DNA from: Zea mays
Taxonomy: Eukaryota; Streptophyta; Magnoliopsida; Poales; Poaceae
Reading direction: 5' to 3'
Assembly (NCBI RefSeq): GCF_902167145.1
Contig: NC_050097.1
Span: 39,044,095 to 39,108,094 of the forward strand
Length of the DNA stretch: 64,000 nt
The notes beneath the pieces were generated by a model that saw nothing but the letters and a program-made list of their open reading frames with translations, was not told where the DNA came from and ran no database searches. Below are positions 34,193 to 44,813 of the stretch, one piece after another. The number at the start of each line of letters is the position of its first letter. Positions within the stretch are counted from its first letter, which is position 1. The position numbers and the translations under genes are program-made.

Positions 34193-35418
34193 TGAAAGTC
34201 ACCTAGAGGGGGGGTGAATAGGGCGAATCTGAAATTTGTAAACTTAAGCACAACTACAAGCCGGGTTAGCGTTAGAAATATAAACGAGTCCGAGAGACAG
34301 GGCGCAAAACAAATTGTGAGCAAATAAAGAGCGAGACACGATGATTTGTTTTACCGAGGTTTGGTTCTTGCAAACCTACTCCCCGTTGAGGTGGTCACAA
34401 AGACCGGGTCTCTTTCAACCCTTTCCCTCTCTCAAACGGTCACTTAGACCGAGTGAGCTTCTCTTCTCAATCAAACGGAACACAAAGTTCCCGCAAGGAC
34501 CACCACACAATTGGTGTCTCTTGCCTTGGTTACAATTGAGTTGATCACAAGAAGAATGAGAAAGAAAAGAAGTGATCCAAGCGCAAGAGCTCAAATGAAC
34601 ACAAATATCACTCTCTCACTAGTCACTATTGATTGGAGTTGTCTTTGGACTTGGGAGAGGATTTGATCTCTTTGGAGTGTCTAGAATTGAATGCTATAGC
34701 TCTTGTAATGTGTTGAAGGTGGAAAACTTGGATGCAATTGAATGTGGGGTGGTTGGGGTATTTATAGCCCCAACCACCAAAATATGGTCGTTGGAAGTCT
34801 GCTATCGCATGGCGCACCGGACAGTCCGGTGCGCCACCGGACAGTCTGGTGCGCCAGCCACGTCAGCCAGTCGTTGGGGTTCGACCATTGGAGCTCTGAC
34901 AGGTGGGGCCTCTGAGCTGTCCGGTGGTGCACCGGACAGGTCCTGTAGACTGTCTGGTGCGCCAACTGCGCGTGCTCTGACTCTGGCACGCACTGTAGCG
35001 CATTGAATGCGATTGCAGTCGACTGTTGCGCGTGAAGTAGTCATTGCTCCGCTGGCACACCGGACAGTCCGGTGTGACACCGGACACTGTCCTGTGCTTC
35101 ACCGGACAGTCCGGTGAATTATAGCGGAGCGACCTCCCATTTTCCCGAAGGTGGCAAGTTCAGCGTCGAGTGCCCTGGTGCACCGGACACTGTCCGGTGG
35201 CACACCGGACAGTCCGGTGCGCCAGACCAGGGTGCCTTTAGGTTGTCTTTTGCTCTCTTTGTTTGAACCCTTTCTTGGTTTTTTTATTGGCTTATTGTGA
35301 ACCTTTGGCACCTGTAGAACTTATAGACTAGAGCAAACTAGTTAGTCCAATTATTTGTGTTGGGCAATTCAACCACCAAAATCAATTAGGAAAACGGTGT
35401 AAGCCTGATTCCCTTTCA
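34193..35418 (-). repeat. 5' LTR of Sirevirus S3
   Basis: 1226 bp, TGAAAGTCACC to CCCTTTCA, followed by TSD GCTGC. Differs from the 3' LTR mainly by scattered C/T or G/A changes, many within CG sites of the palindromes. Confidence 0.92.
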
Positions 35419-37990
35419 GCTGCCAATCATTGCGCTTTGGTCAAAATATCTTCGTCGGTATTAATCCTCTTCGCACTTATTATGAGATCACCATGATTAA
35501 GCTTTTTAGTCTTCACTCTCTTAGTAAGAGAATTAGCCACCAGTGCGTCCTGCAATGCTACCATTACTTTGTTATCAGATTGAGCTCTTATGGAAAGAGC
35601 TTGTCTCATCATCATTTTTCGTGTTGGCTTTAATATTAAATTCTTTACATAATACCTGGAGAATTGAACGAGGGACCCCTGCAAAGGAATTAACATGTCC
35701 CAGATAACTGCCTCTCTCCTGAATATTTGATTCAAAGGACAGAGTAACAGAGTGATCAGATACCTGATAGGGAATATTAAACAAAGAAGGAGAAACAGGT
35801 AAAAAATTATGGTGAATTAGTAAGTTACCAGTAGATTTAATATGATCATCATCCAATTCGATCACAACCTTTGGTTGAGCACAAACATCCTCAACATCCA
35901 TACCAGCTGCCACTCCAGAAAGATATGTTGTCTCATTCAGGAACAAACGGCTGGTGGCAGGCACTGACAAGGTCCACTCGACCTCACCCTGTGACACGCT
36001 CGCAAGGGAAGAGCAACGAGGATACTGCATGAGCCAGGAATTGGACTTCCCATCACTGCTACCACAGCCTAGTGACTGATCAAGAGCACCAGGTGTGTGA
36101 GTGACAACATACTGATCATCCAAAGAAGAAGTAAGTGCCATCAAGTCTGTTGGCATGCCTAGAGACAGACCTTCTGGATCAATACCCGTTCCTGTCACTG
36201 ACCCATTAACAATTTGATTCTCTAGCTGAGACACCAACCCCATGTCACAGGCCCCATCTTGAGGCTTCTTAGAATCACCATGCAAAGAGTTATCTTCCAT
36301 GACAGTATCTTCCGCTAGCTCCTCCAACTGAAGAGAATCATTTTCATGTTTCTTAGAGTAATCTTCATCCTCTCCTTGCTCCTTATCATCTTTGTCTCGA
36401 TTACCCATGTTATCATTATCCATCCACTTCCCCTCTATGAGAACCTTATCAACTTTGAAGAAAATCTCATATAACCATTCACCAACTACTATTTCTGCGG
36501 ACTCTGGAATATGATTCACATTGGTCACTGCCACCAAAATACGAACCAACCCCATTTTCTTGGTGTAGCGCATATCAACTTTCTCAGTAGCACCCGAAAT
36601 AGTGCCTATTGCCCATAAAGGAAGAAAGGAGCTGATTTCAAAAGGAACCCCATAAACATTCACCCAAGCCTTCTGCAGATAAGAAATAGGCTCTATTTTT
36701 TGATTAACCTCCTGAATCACTAGGATACCTTCTCCTCCCAACGTATGAACATATTTCATAGAAATCATGCGCTGAAGCTCAACACTGCACGGAAACGGTA
36801 CTAGAAAGCCGTCTTCATGCTTCTGGATCGACCAATTCCACTTCACTTGGATAAGTCTTGAGAGCTCTGACTTAACGAGATCAGCAGAGACATTACCTTC
36901 CTTCACCATAATGAATGTCGTAACACCATCGACCTCGGAATTGCACCCTTAGATCCCCAAGTTGTAATTTGGAAGAAACCAGACTCACCGCCCGCAAAAC
37001 CGCATAGAGCTGCCTGCGGCTTTGGACCATTAAACACTAGGAACTCCTAAGGGACATGATTATCTTCACAAATTTTGCAACAAAGATCTTCCCGTATTTT
37101 CTTCCCCATGTCTGAAACACTGGGTGCTACCATGGCAACCCATTTTCTAGCCGTCTCAGACTGAACGCCTCTGCTATTATTCATAACTGCCCTGTCCACT
37201 AAACCAAGTGACGTAGGGTGCAAGAAAACGTCCACCACGTCCCTGCCAAGCACCGCGACCACGTACCTCCTAGCTACCCCGACCGCGGAAAGACCCACTG
37301 TCAGGACCGGAGGGACGTCCACGTACCTGCTGACGCCGGTGATCCACCACACGCCAGCCAGCAGCAACGGAACCATCATTAGCCATAACGCCGGGCCGAC
37401 TTGAGGACGAAGGATTGTCCCCAGAAAAAGCGCCCATCTTGAGAACGTCGGTGTACGTTCTGGGCACAGGAAACGTCGGCTGGTAGAAGCTGTTCGAATG
37501 AACAGTACACCTAGGTTTTCTGGTGCTGTATAATCTCTGACGAAGAGATTGGAGGCCTGGGTGATGGCTGGCCCAAATAGAAATGGTCGAAGCCTGCTCG
37601 CCCAACACCAGCGGTGGTAGATGGCCCACAGAAGCACCCGACACAGGCCCCACCTGATGAAAAATAGACTTAGGATGTCCAAACGATCTCCCAGGCGAAA
37701 TAAGTGGCTTATGAAAATTTCTTTCCTTGGAAAGAGAAAATGAATTCGAAACAGTCGGCTTGTCATCCTTTCTCTACGCCGGTGAGCAATCGTGTCGAGG
37801 AGCAACCTTATTTGCCGACAGCGTCACGTGGCCGAGAGTAACGACAGGTGACAAGCTAGACTTCGGTAATGGGACTTCACAAGGATTCAACATGCCAACA
37901 GGTTTACGAGAACGTACCTGAGGCATGGGCACCGAATCCAGGAGCACCTTTCGCTCATCCGCAGCGGGATCAAGAACACAGACCACCTGT
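35419..37990 (-). pseudogene. LINE ORF1, N-terminal and central part
   Basis: A 444-codon minus frame from 36909 (MVKEGNVSADLV...) to 35575 contains the ORF1 core of plant LINEs (LIQVKWNWSIQK, PISYLQKAWVNVYGVP, FLPLWAIGTISGA, RILVAVTNVNHIPE, GEWLYEIFFKVD), resembling DUF4283-type RNA-binding domains, then an acidic linker. Upstream, in other frames because of indels, come LCCKICEDNH (a cysteine-rich zinc-knuckle-like motif, near 37060-37090), AAGWRVVDHRRQQVRG (about 37300-37370), RTYTDVLKMG and LISPGRSFGHPKSIFHQ (about 37650-37700). ORF1 binds the LINE RNA. Start is uncertain, perhaps near 37986. Confidence 0.72.
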
Positions 37991-38187
37991 GCTGCATAAC
38001 GTCCAGCAATCCAATGATAGAAATCCTCACACCTTCTTGACCATTGCTGCCTTGTCGCTTGAATCTCCTCCTGATGTATAGCCGAACGTCTACACCGCGC
38101 AAGCCGATAAGCCTTCGTCCACCGGAAACGGGGACGAGACCCCCCAGCTTCGCACCGCAGAACGCCACGATCCTCCCTCTCGCCTTA
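37991..38187 (-). other. Probable LINE 5' untranslated region
   Basis: GC-rich stretch upstream of the ORF1 region, ending where chromovirus integrase coding begins. The exact LINE 5' end is not certain; the TSD cannot be tested because the LINE 3' end is outside the window. Confidence 0.45.
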
Positions 38188-38616
38188 CCTTGGGAGATTA
38201 CCAGGCGGTATCTGAAGGTGTCACCTATCAGAGGATTCAGAAGGTTCGGAGTCAATTTCAAGTTAGCACCGCGATATATTGGGTCGTACCATATTCTGAC
38301 ATGGCGTGGAGAAGTGACTTATCAGCTCAGCTTACCAGAAGATCTATCAGCCGTGCATGATGTTTTTCATGTGTCTCAACTGAAGAAGTGCTTGTGAGTA
38401 CCAGAGGAGCAGTTGCCAGTGGAAGGACTAGAAGTCCAAGAAGACCTAACATATGAGGATAAACTAACGTAGATTCTGGAGACAATAGACAGAGTCACTC
38501 GGAGGAATACCATCAGAATGTGCAAAGTCAGATGGGGTCACCACTCTGAAGAAGAAGCAACCCGGGAACACGAAGATGATCTGAAAGCCAAGTATCTTAA
38601 ATTCTTTGCTAGCTAA
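38187..38616 (+). pseudogene. pol: Chromovirus integrase C-terminus and chromodomain
   Basis: Contains YLKVSPIRGFRRFG, KLAPRYIGSYHIL, YQLSLPEDLSAVHDVFHVSQ, then after a stop at 38395-38397 the chromodomain portion VPEEQLPVEGLEVQEDLTYE, ILETIDRVTRRNTIRMCKVR, WGHHSEEEATREHEDDLKAK, ending KYLKFFAS and TAA at 38614-38616. A second stop sits between DKLT and ILET (about 38470). The chromodomain of such elements guides integration to marked chromatin. The final aromatic residues of the chromodomain are not obviously kept, as in group II chromodomains. Confidence 0.82.
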
Positions 38617-38639
38617 CCTTGAATCTCGGAGCGAGATTC

Positions 38640-38657
38640 TTTTAAGGGGGATAGGTC
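38640..38657 (+). other. Polypurine tract of the chromovirus
   Basis: TTTTAAGGGGGATAGGTC immediately before the LTR TGTAACATC. Confidence 0.75.
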
Positions 38658-41600
38658 TGTAACATCTTGAATTTTGGGGTATAAAAATTTCTTTGCTATG
38701 TACTCAAAGTTCAGGTGTTATCCTTTTCTTTCTTCACTTTTCTTTTCCCTTTATCAAAACAATAGTGAGTTATTTCGTTCTATGTTGGTGTGAGCCCTAG
38801 AAGTGTCATGATTGTTGCATAGTGTTTCTAAGTGCAGTAAGTGTTTTAAACATGTTAATTTGTCTTGTAGAACTTTCCCATAAATTTTCATATTTTTTGT
38901 ATATTTTTCTATTTTTTTAAATTCAAAATATATTTATTTGAGGTACTTAAAAACTTTTTTGAAAGTTCTAAATATGTTGAGTTCATTGGGTGCCAAATCG
39001 TGTCTAACAATTTTCCTAAAGTTTTTGGAGCCTTCGAGATATTTTTCGAATATAAAAAACGATTTGAGCCTTTTTCTAAAATTACTTTAAATTTTAAAAA
39101 TAGGATAATTACGAAAAATAAAATATCTTCAAACCCTAGCAATATATATATTGGCTAGAATCCTCTCATCGAGCCCTTTCCGAATTTCGAAAACCCATCC
39201 CCAGTCTAGATCCGAAACTCCCGAATTGATTGCCAAAGTTCGGAACGGTTCCAACTCTGGCGAGTAATTACTCTCGATACATGCGTCATCGGCGGAATCT
39301 GAGGGTACTGCTGCGTTCGTCTCATCGAGAGCTTCGTCCCGGTGCCTTCGATTCGTTGATCCGACCGATGGTTCGCCCTCAATCGATGAAATTGTCCTCG
39401 ACTCCGGCGAGGTCGTCTTCTGAGATGAGCCGTCCACCATTGTTGCACCTATGGTTTCTTTGTTTCTTCGTTTCCCATTCGCACAGTGCCTCCTTCTCCC
39501 TTCCCTCAACCTCCTCGACGGTGGCACCCTCCCCCCGAGTCTTTCTCCCCACGCGCAGCCCCCTCCCCCTCCTCAGCAACGGTGGCGGTCGGCGCAACCG
39601 GCGCCTCGACGGCGACGACTCTCCCCCCTACGGCTCGGCCTCCCTCTCGCCTTCCCTTCTCTCTCTTCCATGCTTAAGAGGAAGGAGAAGGAGGAGGAGG
39701 AAGAAAAAAAGGTCATTTTGTGAAAAAAAACCCTGACAATTCTAGAAATGTGCGCATAAATTTATTTCAATTTAAAACTGCGATAACTTTTGCGTTTTAA
39801 ATCCGATTCACTCCGTTCAAGTTGCGTTAGATTCGTATTAAAATTGTCTACATGTTAGAAGTATTATTCCTTGCTGCTGCACATTCTATTTATTTAAATG
39901 TTCATTTGACTCATGGTTACTAGAATGACGTTTCAATTTAAATATAATTTAGGGTTTCGATTTGCGTATTTATAATTAAACACAAACATGGTTAACCTTA
40001 GCTGAAATATTGTTTATTAATAATTGTTTAGTTTAAACGTGCTAACTATTTAGTAGTTCTCGTGTGTCGTGTCGGCCCGCTCGCCGGACGCGTGTGGTGT
40101 GCGTACTGTGCGCGTGATGTCGTGCTATTTTGCGCGTTTCGTATTTCATATCGCACCTCAATTCGTATCGCTTAGAGTCGCTAATGTTATTTAGATTACT
40201 TATATAACAGAAAGCTGTTAGCGTAGTCGATTATTTAAACAAGACGATAGCTCTAGTTGCATTTAATAAATGTTGAATAATACGAGTATATCGAATTAAA
40301 TGTTCTATTTCATATTTTTACAACTTAGATGCAATAAATTCTCAATTGTAGCTTCGATCTCGACATTTCTTTTTCTCATGTGATCATAAAAGCGAGCGCT
40401 ATTTTGTATTGCACGTGTTTATAATTTTTTCTCTTGTATGGTGTACAGTTCCTTTCTATTTCAAGAATGTTGATTGTGTGTTCGCACTCGCTTAGATAAC
40501 GTTCCGTCCGCGGATTCTGAGGAAGTTGCAAAAGAAGCCCTTGAGCAGCAAGTGTTTGGTGAAGGCAAGTGTTCTCTAACCTATTATGTCCCATTTACTT
40601 TATTACTCACTGTCCCACATACTATGATTAACCTAAAAATTAACTAGCTTTCTATTTATCATGTCCTTGATTTTATTTTTGGGTTAGGATTATTATAATC
40701 AGCTACATGCTAGTACTTTACCCTAATCAACGAACATGATGAGAATTACTTTATGATACTATGATTCATTATGATTATGATTATGAACTTGTGGCATTTT
40801 AGGGGGCTCGGGCGGTTTCTCGAGTGCCTCTCTGTAAGGACATGTTTGTTGAGAGACCACCCGGGACAACAGTACAACCATGAGGATGGAAAAGGATGCC
40901 CTTAGCTGATTAATCGGAGAAACTTAGGGGTTAAGTTTGCTTCGTCGCTGTGTCGTCAATGGGTGCTAGGGCATAGTGCTTGCTCTGCTAAGGGTGGGTG
41001 CCGAGGTTCATTCGATTTGGTTTTGTTAGTCACTCACCTTAGGGTGGAGTACTGTGTTTGTGCGACTGGCGAAACCTAACGGGCAGCTACACACCAGGAG
41101 AATCTTTGTAAAGGCTACGTGGTGATTCCTTGCCAGACCACTTAGGAAGTGATCAATGGGGAGTAGCGCTCCTCGGGCAGAAAAGGGAATCACTGCTCAT
41201 GGTTAAAGTGTGCGACCTTTGCAGAGTGTTAGAACTAATATATCAACCATGTGTTAGAAATATGCCCTAGAGATAATCATAGAGATGAGCATATTTCTTT
41301 GTATCCATGATATATATATATATATTGCTTAATTGAATATCCATGGAAGGCACCTTGTATTGATTAGCAATTATGTGAATTGTTTGTGAGATTCTTTACT
41401 TATATGGTTATTCTAAATGATGTCCCTAGTCAGAGTCGATGACTAGCACATGTATTAGTTGATGACTACATTTCACAAGTCATGAACATGGAGATGTTAA
41501 ACTAATAATGTGGGCGCATGTATGACATGAGGCTGGACCGACCCAACGTGAGATATTGTAATATAGTTCTCTTTTTGCAACATAAATACTGTATCCTTAG

Positions 41601-43169
41601 ACCTGAGATTGTCGCATGTTCTCAAGATGTGAATTGACTTACTTAGGGACTATCAAACGCTATTTCGTAACTGGGTAGTTATAAAGGTAGTTTTGGGTTT
41701 GTCAGGAAGCATGTTGTGAGGCATGGTCAGTCAAGATGGAATTTGTCCCTCTCTTTGTGAGAGAGATATCTCTGGGCCCCTCGAGTGATTGGATCAAGAA
41801 ATGCATGGCCGTGCTAGGGTTAAAAGTTAACCATTGAAAGGATTCCAATTCACAGTATCGAGAAAGAGAGGTCAGCTTAGAGCCAGGCCAAATATCGTGA
41901 GACAAAGGGAACAGCATGTACGCAATGTTGCAATGGTTCGTCTGATATGACCTTTACGTGCGCATAGGAGTTGACATGTCTTGCTAGAGGCCGCTGTCAA
42001 TTATTGGGCCAAGTAAGAGTACTCGGGCTATGTCTATTTGTACGTGAACCTATAGGGTCACACACTTAAGGGGAAGGAAGCCTAACTCGGATTAGATCCG
42101 AAATTAGACTGGGCTTTAGGGTTACTGATGGGCCTCGGTGTCAGAAGCCCACCATAACGCCTATATAATGAGAGGCGGGGGCACGGTTAGGCTTAACCTA
42201 ATTCGCCACCAGCAAACGAGTAGCCGCTCGCCTCTCGCCCTCGCCAAGCCGCCGTCGCGAACCTAGCAGTTCGATACGCGGCGCTTCCTCCCTGTACGTG
42301 TGGATACCTCGGAGGTGCTGCATCTGGAACACTAGGACGAACCGTGCGAGGACGTGAAGGACGCCGACGACTGCACGACACTGCTCGACGCGTTCGTCTA
42401 CATCGAGACGTCTTCCGCTGCTCTGCGCGTCTAGTGGTAATTCCATGACCTATAACCGCAGTAGTTCTTGGTTTTATGGGGTTGAAAATTTTGTTTTCAC
42501 TAGCGTAGCCTCCCCGTAATCCTTCACCATGCTCACGGTTAAGAGCAGCCTTGGGATCACCTTTGATTAGAGATACTCTAGATTCATTTATGTTGATGGT
42601 TTATTGATGATGGCTATAATTATGATATTTGGTACTTTCCTCTTTGAGGAAGTGCTCTCTTTTAAGAATATCAACTTGGGTTTTATGATAAAACTTGGTT
42701 TCTATTAATGATAAATACCTGACCAATTAAAAGCAACAGCTTTGAGCTTAACCCCACATACAACTAGTTCACTTCAGCCAAATGAGACATTTGCAGAGTA
42801 CGTTGATGTGTACCCTTGTTTAAACACCAAACACTAGGTTGTCCCTATTGCAACCATTGCTCATGAGAAGACGAAGGGAATGCAGAGAATTTTCAAGAGT
42901 TTCAGGACTTCAAGGAATTCTAATCCACATAGTCATTAATCTATGAAGGCCTTATCTTACTACGTTTCATTCAACACTTTGATTTATGTTTAAGTTAATG
43001 ACTATGTGGATGTTTTGGACATCATTATGTAATAAAGTTATACTTATTTCCGCTATTATTTGAGCATTGCGTGATGATGTCCAATTATGTAATCGATGCG
43101 TACGTGAATTTCTGATCCTGGCACATACATGGTTCGCATTCGTTTTACCTTCTAAAACCGGGTGTGACA
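38658..43169 (+). repeat. 3' LTR of the chromovirus, split by a solo copia LTR
   Basis: Two parts, 38658-41251 and 42532-43169, separated by the copia LTR 41252-42526 and one copy of its TSD CCATG. Within it a TATATATATTGG motif at about 39142 precedes a GC-rich, CT-rich block (39180-39720) with several short ORFs on both strands that I read as LTR leader sequence, not genes. The last 642 bp recur at 58664-59305. Confidence 0.82.
41252..42526 (+). repeat. Solo-like copia LTR
   Basis: 1275 bp, TGTTAGAAATATGCCC to CGTAATCCTTCA, flanked on both sides by CCATG (41247-41251 and 42527-42531). No PBS or PPT adjoins it, so it reads as a solo LTR. TATA box TATATAAT at 42162-42169. A TA microsatellite near 41311-41324 is longer than in the 3' LTR copy (50072). 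About 98-99% like the split LTR at 50016-58663 by eye. Confidence 0.9.
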
Positions 43170-43422
43170 GGACAACACTAATGTTATTGTCTTGAGTATT
43201 ACCACTATGTAAGTGTTTTTGTTGGCATGTAAGCTACTTCAAGTGAATTTTAGAATTAACTTTTCAATTTAACATCTTTGTAATATATTTGTGAGTTTAT
43301 GTGGTGTCTCCATAATTTGTTTACTTATATATGTTTGTTAAGTTTTCAGTGTTCAATGTAATAATGTCACCCTCCTTAATCTATAAATCCTAACTATAAA
43401 ACTATAATGCTCCTATAATGTT

Positions 43423-44190
43423 TGACCCCCATGGACAGATTAGTTGTGTCTATAGGGAAACCCTTATGTGGTATGGGTTGTATCGAGTGAAAAAATGGGG
43501 TGGATAGGTGGGGTGAGGGTTGTAACATCCTTAAATATATTGAAAATGAAAAATTATCGCACCTAATTAAAATTCGGTGGGAATAGTGGAGCGGGATGCA
43601 TTGGGCAGGTATCTGTGGTGGGGGTATCTAGTAAAAAGGGTGAATGGGGGTGAGGGTTTGAACCTTCTTAAAAACTAGTGAAACAAAAAAAACGGTAGTA
43701 CACAAATTTTGGTGGAGGGTAGCAGAGGGTTTGCGATGGGAGGCTTATATGGTAGGGGTCATATCTAGTGAAATGGGGGTGGATGGGTGGGGGTGCTAAC
43801 CTTCTGAAATCTCATTAAAAGTAAAAATGGTCATACCTTAAATTCGGTGGGGATAGTGGAACGGTCTGCAGTGGACATATTTATGTGGTGGAGGTTGTAT
43901 CTGGTGAAAAATGGGTGGATGATTGGGGGTGGAGATGAGGGCGTCAATCTCCTTAAATCTAGTGAAGTTATAAAAATGGAAGGGTCTACATCAGACAAGC
44001 TTCCCTGGTATGTGGTATGGGTCCTATCCGGTGAAAGAAGGGTTGGATGGGTGGGGTGGGGTTGTAACCTTAAAACCCATGAAATAGAAAAAACGGTCAT
44101 ATCCTAAATTCGGTGTGATAACGAAGCAGGTTGCACGAACATGCTTATGTGTTAGAGATCATATCTAGTGAAAAAAGAGGAGTAATGGTC
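43423..44190. repeat. Degenerate tandem repeat, about 135-150-bp unit, copy 1
   Basis: Five to six imperfect units. Shared phrases: TAAATTCGGTGGGGATAGTGG, ATGTGGTATGGGT, ATCTAGTGAAAAATGGGGTGG, ATGGGTGGGG, GGTTGTAACCTTCTTAAA. Unit starts near 43423, 43556, 43696, 43831, 43980 and 44096; the last two are partial. The small ORFs in it are not genes. Confidence 0.85.
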
Positions 44191-44282
44191 GTACCTAGAA
44201 TCTAGTAGCATTCATACAATTTCTTAAACAAAGGTGTTGTTACAGGATTGTTTGTGTGAGCCTTGAACTACACTAACATTAA

Positions 44283-44670
44283 GGCTGTCTCCAGCAACGT
44301 CCTCTATATCCATCCTCTATATCCGTCATTTACAGTCTCCTCTAAAAGATTCTATCCTCTATATCTTCTTCCTCTCCAACAATGTCCTCTAAATCACGTC
44401 CTCTATACTCAAATACCTATATTAGAGATATTTTTATTTTATTTTTTGTACATTCATATTTGTCATACTCTAAAATGTATTGTACATATTTTAGTTTTGC
44501 TAAACCGATTATTTAAAGTATTGAAATAGATAGAGGACCGTTTAGAGAAACTCTATATATAAAGAATCCAGCAGTGTCCTCTAAATTTAGAGGACCGTTT
44601 AGAGGACACTGCTGGAGAGCGTAGAGGACCATTTGATACTCTATATTTAGGGTAGAGGACCATTTGATAC
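44283..44670. mobile_element. MITE, 5' end intact, 3' end cut by rearrangement
   Basis: Starts GGCTGTCTCCAGCAACGTCC, which is inverted at the 3' end of the sister copy (GTTGGAGGCAGCC at 60671-60683). Contains an internal hairpin, CAGCAGTGTCCTCTAAA against TTTAGAGGACACTGCTG at about 44569-44613. Its 3' end is replaced at about 44671 by copia LTR sequence. Superfamily not assigned. Confidence 0.7.
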
Positions 44671-44800
44671 TCTACATGAGACGTCTTCCGCTGCTCTGCA
44701 CGTCTAGTGGTAATTCCATGACCTATAACCGCAGTAGTTCTTGGTTTTATGGGGTTGAAAATTTTGTTTTGCGCTAGCGTAGCCTCCCCGTAATCCTTCA
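44671..44800 (+). repeat. Truncated 5' LTR (last 130 bp) of the copia element
   Basis: From TCTACAT onward it matches 42397-42526 with one missing base, ending CCGTAATCCTTCA just before the PBS. It lacks the U3 region and the TATA box, so this copy has no LTR promoter of its own. Confidence 0.9.
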
Positions 44801-44801
44801 G

Positions 44802-44813
44802 TGGTATCAGAGC
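44802..44813 (+). other. Primer-binding site of the copia element
   Basis: TGGTATCAGAGC, one base after the LTR end: exact initiator-methionine tRNA complement. Confidence 0.92.

Larger units (their letters stand above)
26206..35418 (-). mobile_element. Sirevirus S3 (Ji/Opie-type Ty1/copia), complete but disabled
   Basis: 9213-bp element, TSD GCTGC (26201-26205, 35419-35423). 3' LTR 26206-27433, 5' LTR 34193-35418, PBS at 34180-34190, gag 34147-31512, pol about 31500-28258. A different Sirevirus family from S1/S2: its LTR ends TTCCCTTTCA with AAGGTGTAAGCCTAATT inside, and gag differs widely. Gag and pol carry several stops and frameshifts. Confidence 0.93.
23889..38187 (-). mobile_element. 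L1-type plant LINE, split by the Huck-like element and by S3
   Basis: Minus-strand non-LTR element. ORF2 (25804 down to 23889, then cut by the Huck-like LTR) contains the endonuclease and the first half of RT. ORF1 occupies 26205-25801 and resumes at 35419-37990 after S3. A GC-rich 5' region continues to about 38187, where chromovirus integrase sequence begins. The catalytic half of RT, the 3' UTR and the poly(A) tail are left of the window. Orientation and order endonuclease-RT fit L1-clade LINEs of plants. Confidence 0.85.
38187..43169 (+). mobile_element. Chromovirus-type Ty3/gypsy element (Tekay/Del-like), 3' end
   Basis: Plus-strand gypsy sequence: integrase C-terminus and chromodomain, a PPT (TTTTAAGGGGGATAGG), and a 3' LTR that begins TGTAACATCTTGAATTTTGGG at 38658 and ends ACCGGGTGTGACA at 43169. 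After removing the inserted solo copia LTR the LTR is about 3.2 kb, which suits the large-LTR Tekay/Del group. The 5' part is beyond the LINE, outside the window. Confidence 0.8.
42532..44670. repeat. Flank copy 1 of a locus-specific duplication
   Basis: Contains the chromovirus LTR end (to 43169), unique flank GGACAACACTAATG..., a degenerate tandem repeat and most of a MITE. The same series follows the other LTR at 58664-60683. Offset is 16136 bp up to about 44.2 kb with very few differences. See the findings for the inferred history. Confidence 0.9.

Noticed and set aside
37047..37805. 252-codon minus ORF as a separate membrane-like protein
   Set aside because: Hydrophobic appearance is a wrong-frame effect; the neighbouring frames carry LINE ORF1 motifs broken by indels.
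39129..39736. Overlapping ORFs, up to 168 codons, in the GC-rich block
   Set aside because: Inside the chromovirus LTR, on both strands at once, Ser/Pro/Arg low complexity, no domain; read as LTR leader sequence.
43831..44107. Pairs of ORFs on opposite strands, repeated at 59969-60245
   Set aside because: They come from the degenerate tandem repeat and are duplicated with the flank; no similarity to known proteins.
44671..44800. A separate copia insertion giving the short LTR piece
   Set aside because: It leads directly into PBS, internal region and the 3' LTR of the same element, and the flank on its left is the duplicated flank; rearrangement explains all parts.
38658..44800. Reading the whole 41252-44800 segment as one 3.5-kb copia LTR
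   Set aside because: The 3' LTR counterpart ends at 58663 with the TSD CCATG, and the sequence after it is chromovirus LTR and flank rather than copia LTR.
44802..44813. tRNA-like match
   Set aside because: Twelve bases complementary to a tRNA 3' end are a primer-binding site, not a tRNA gene; no cloverleaf around it.
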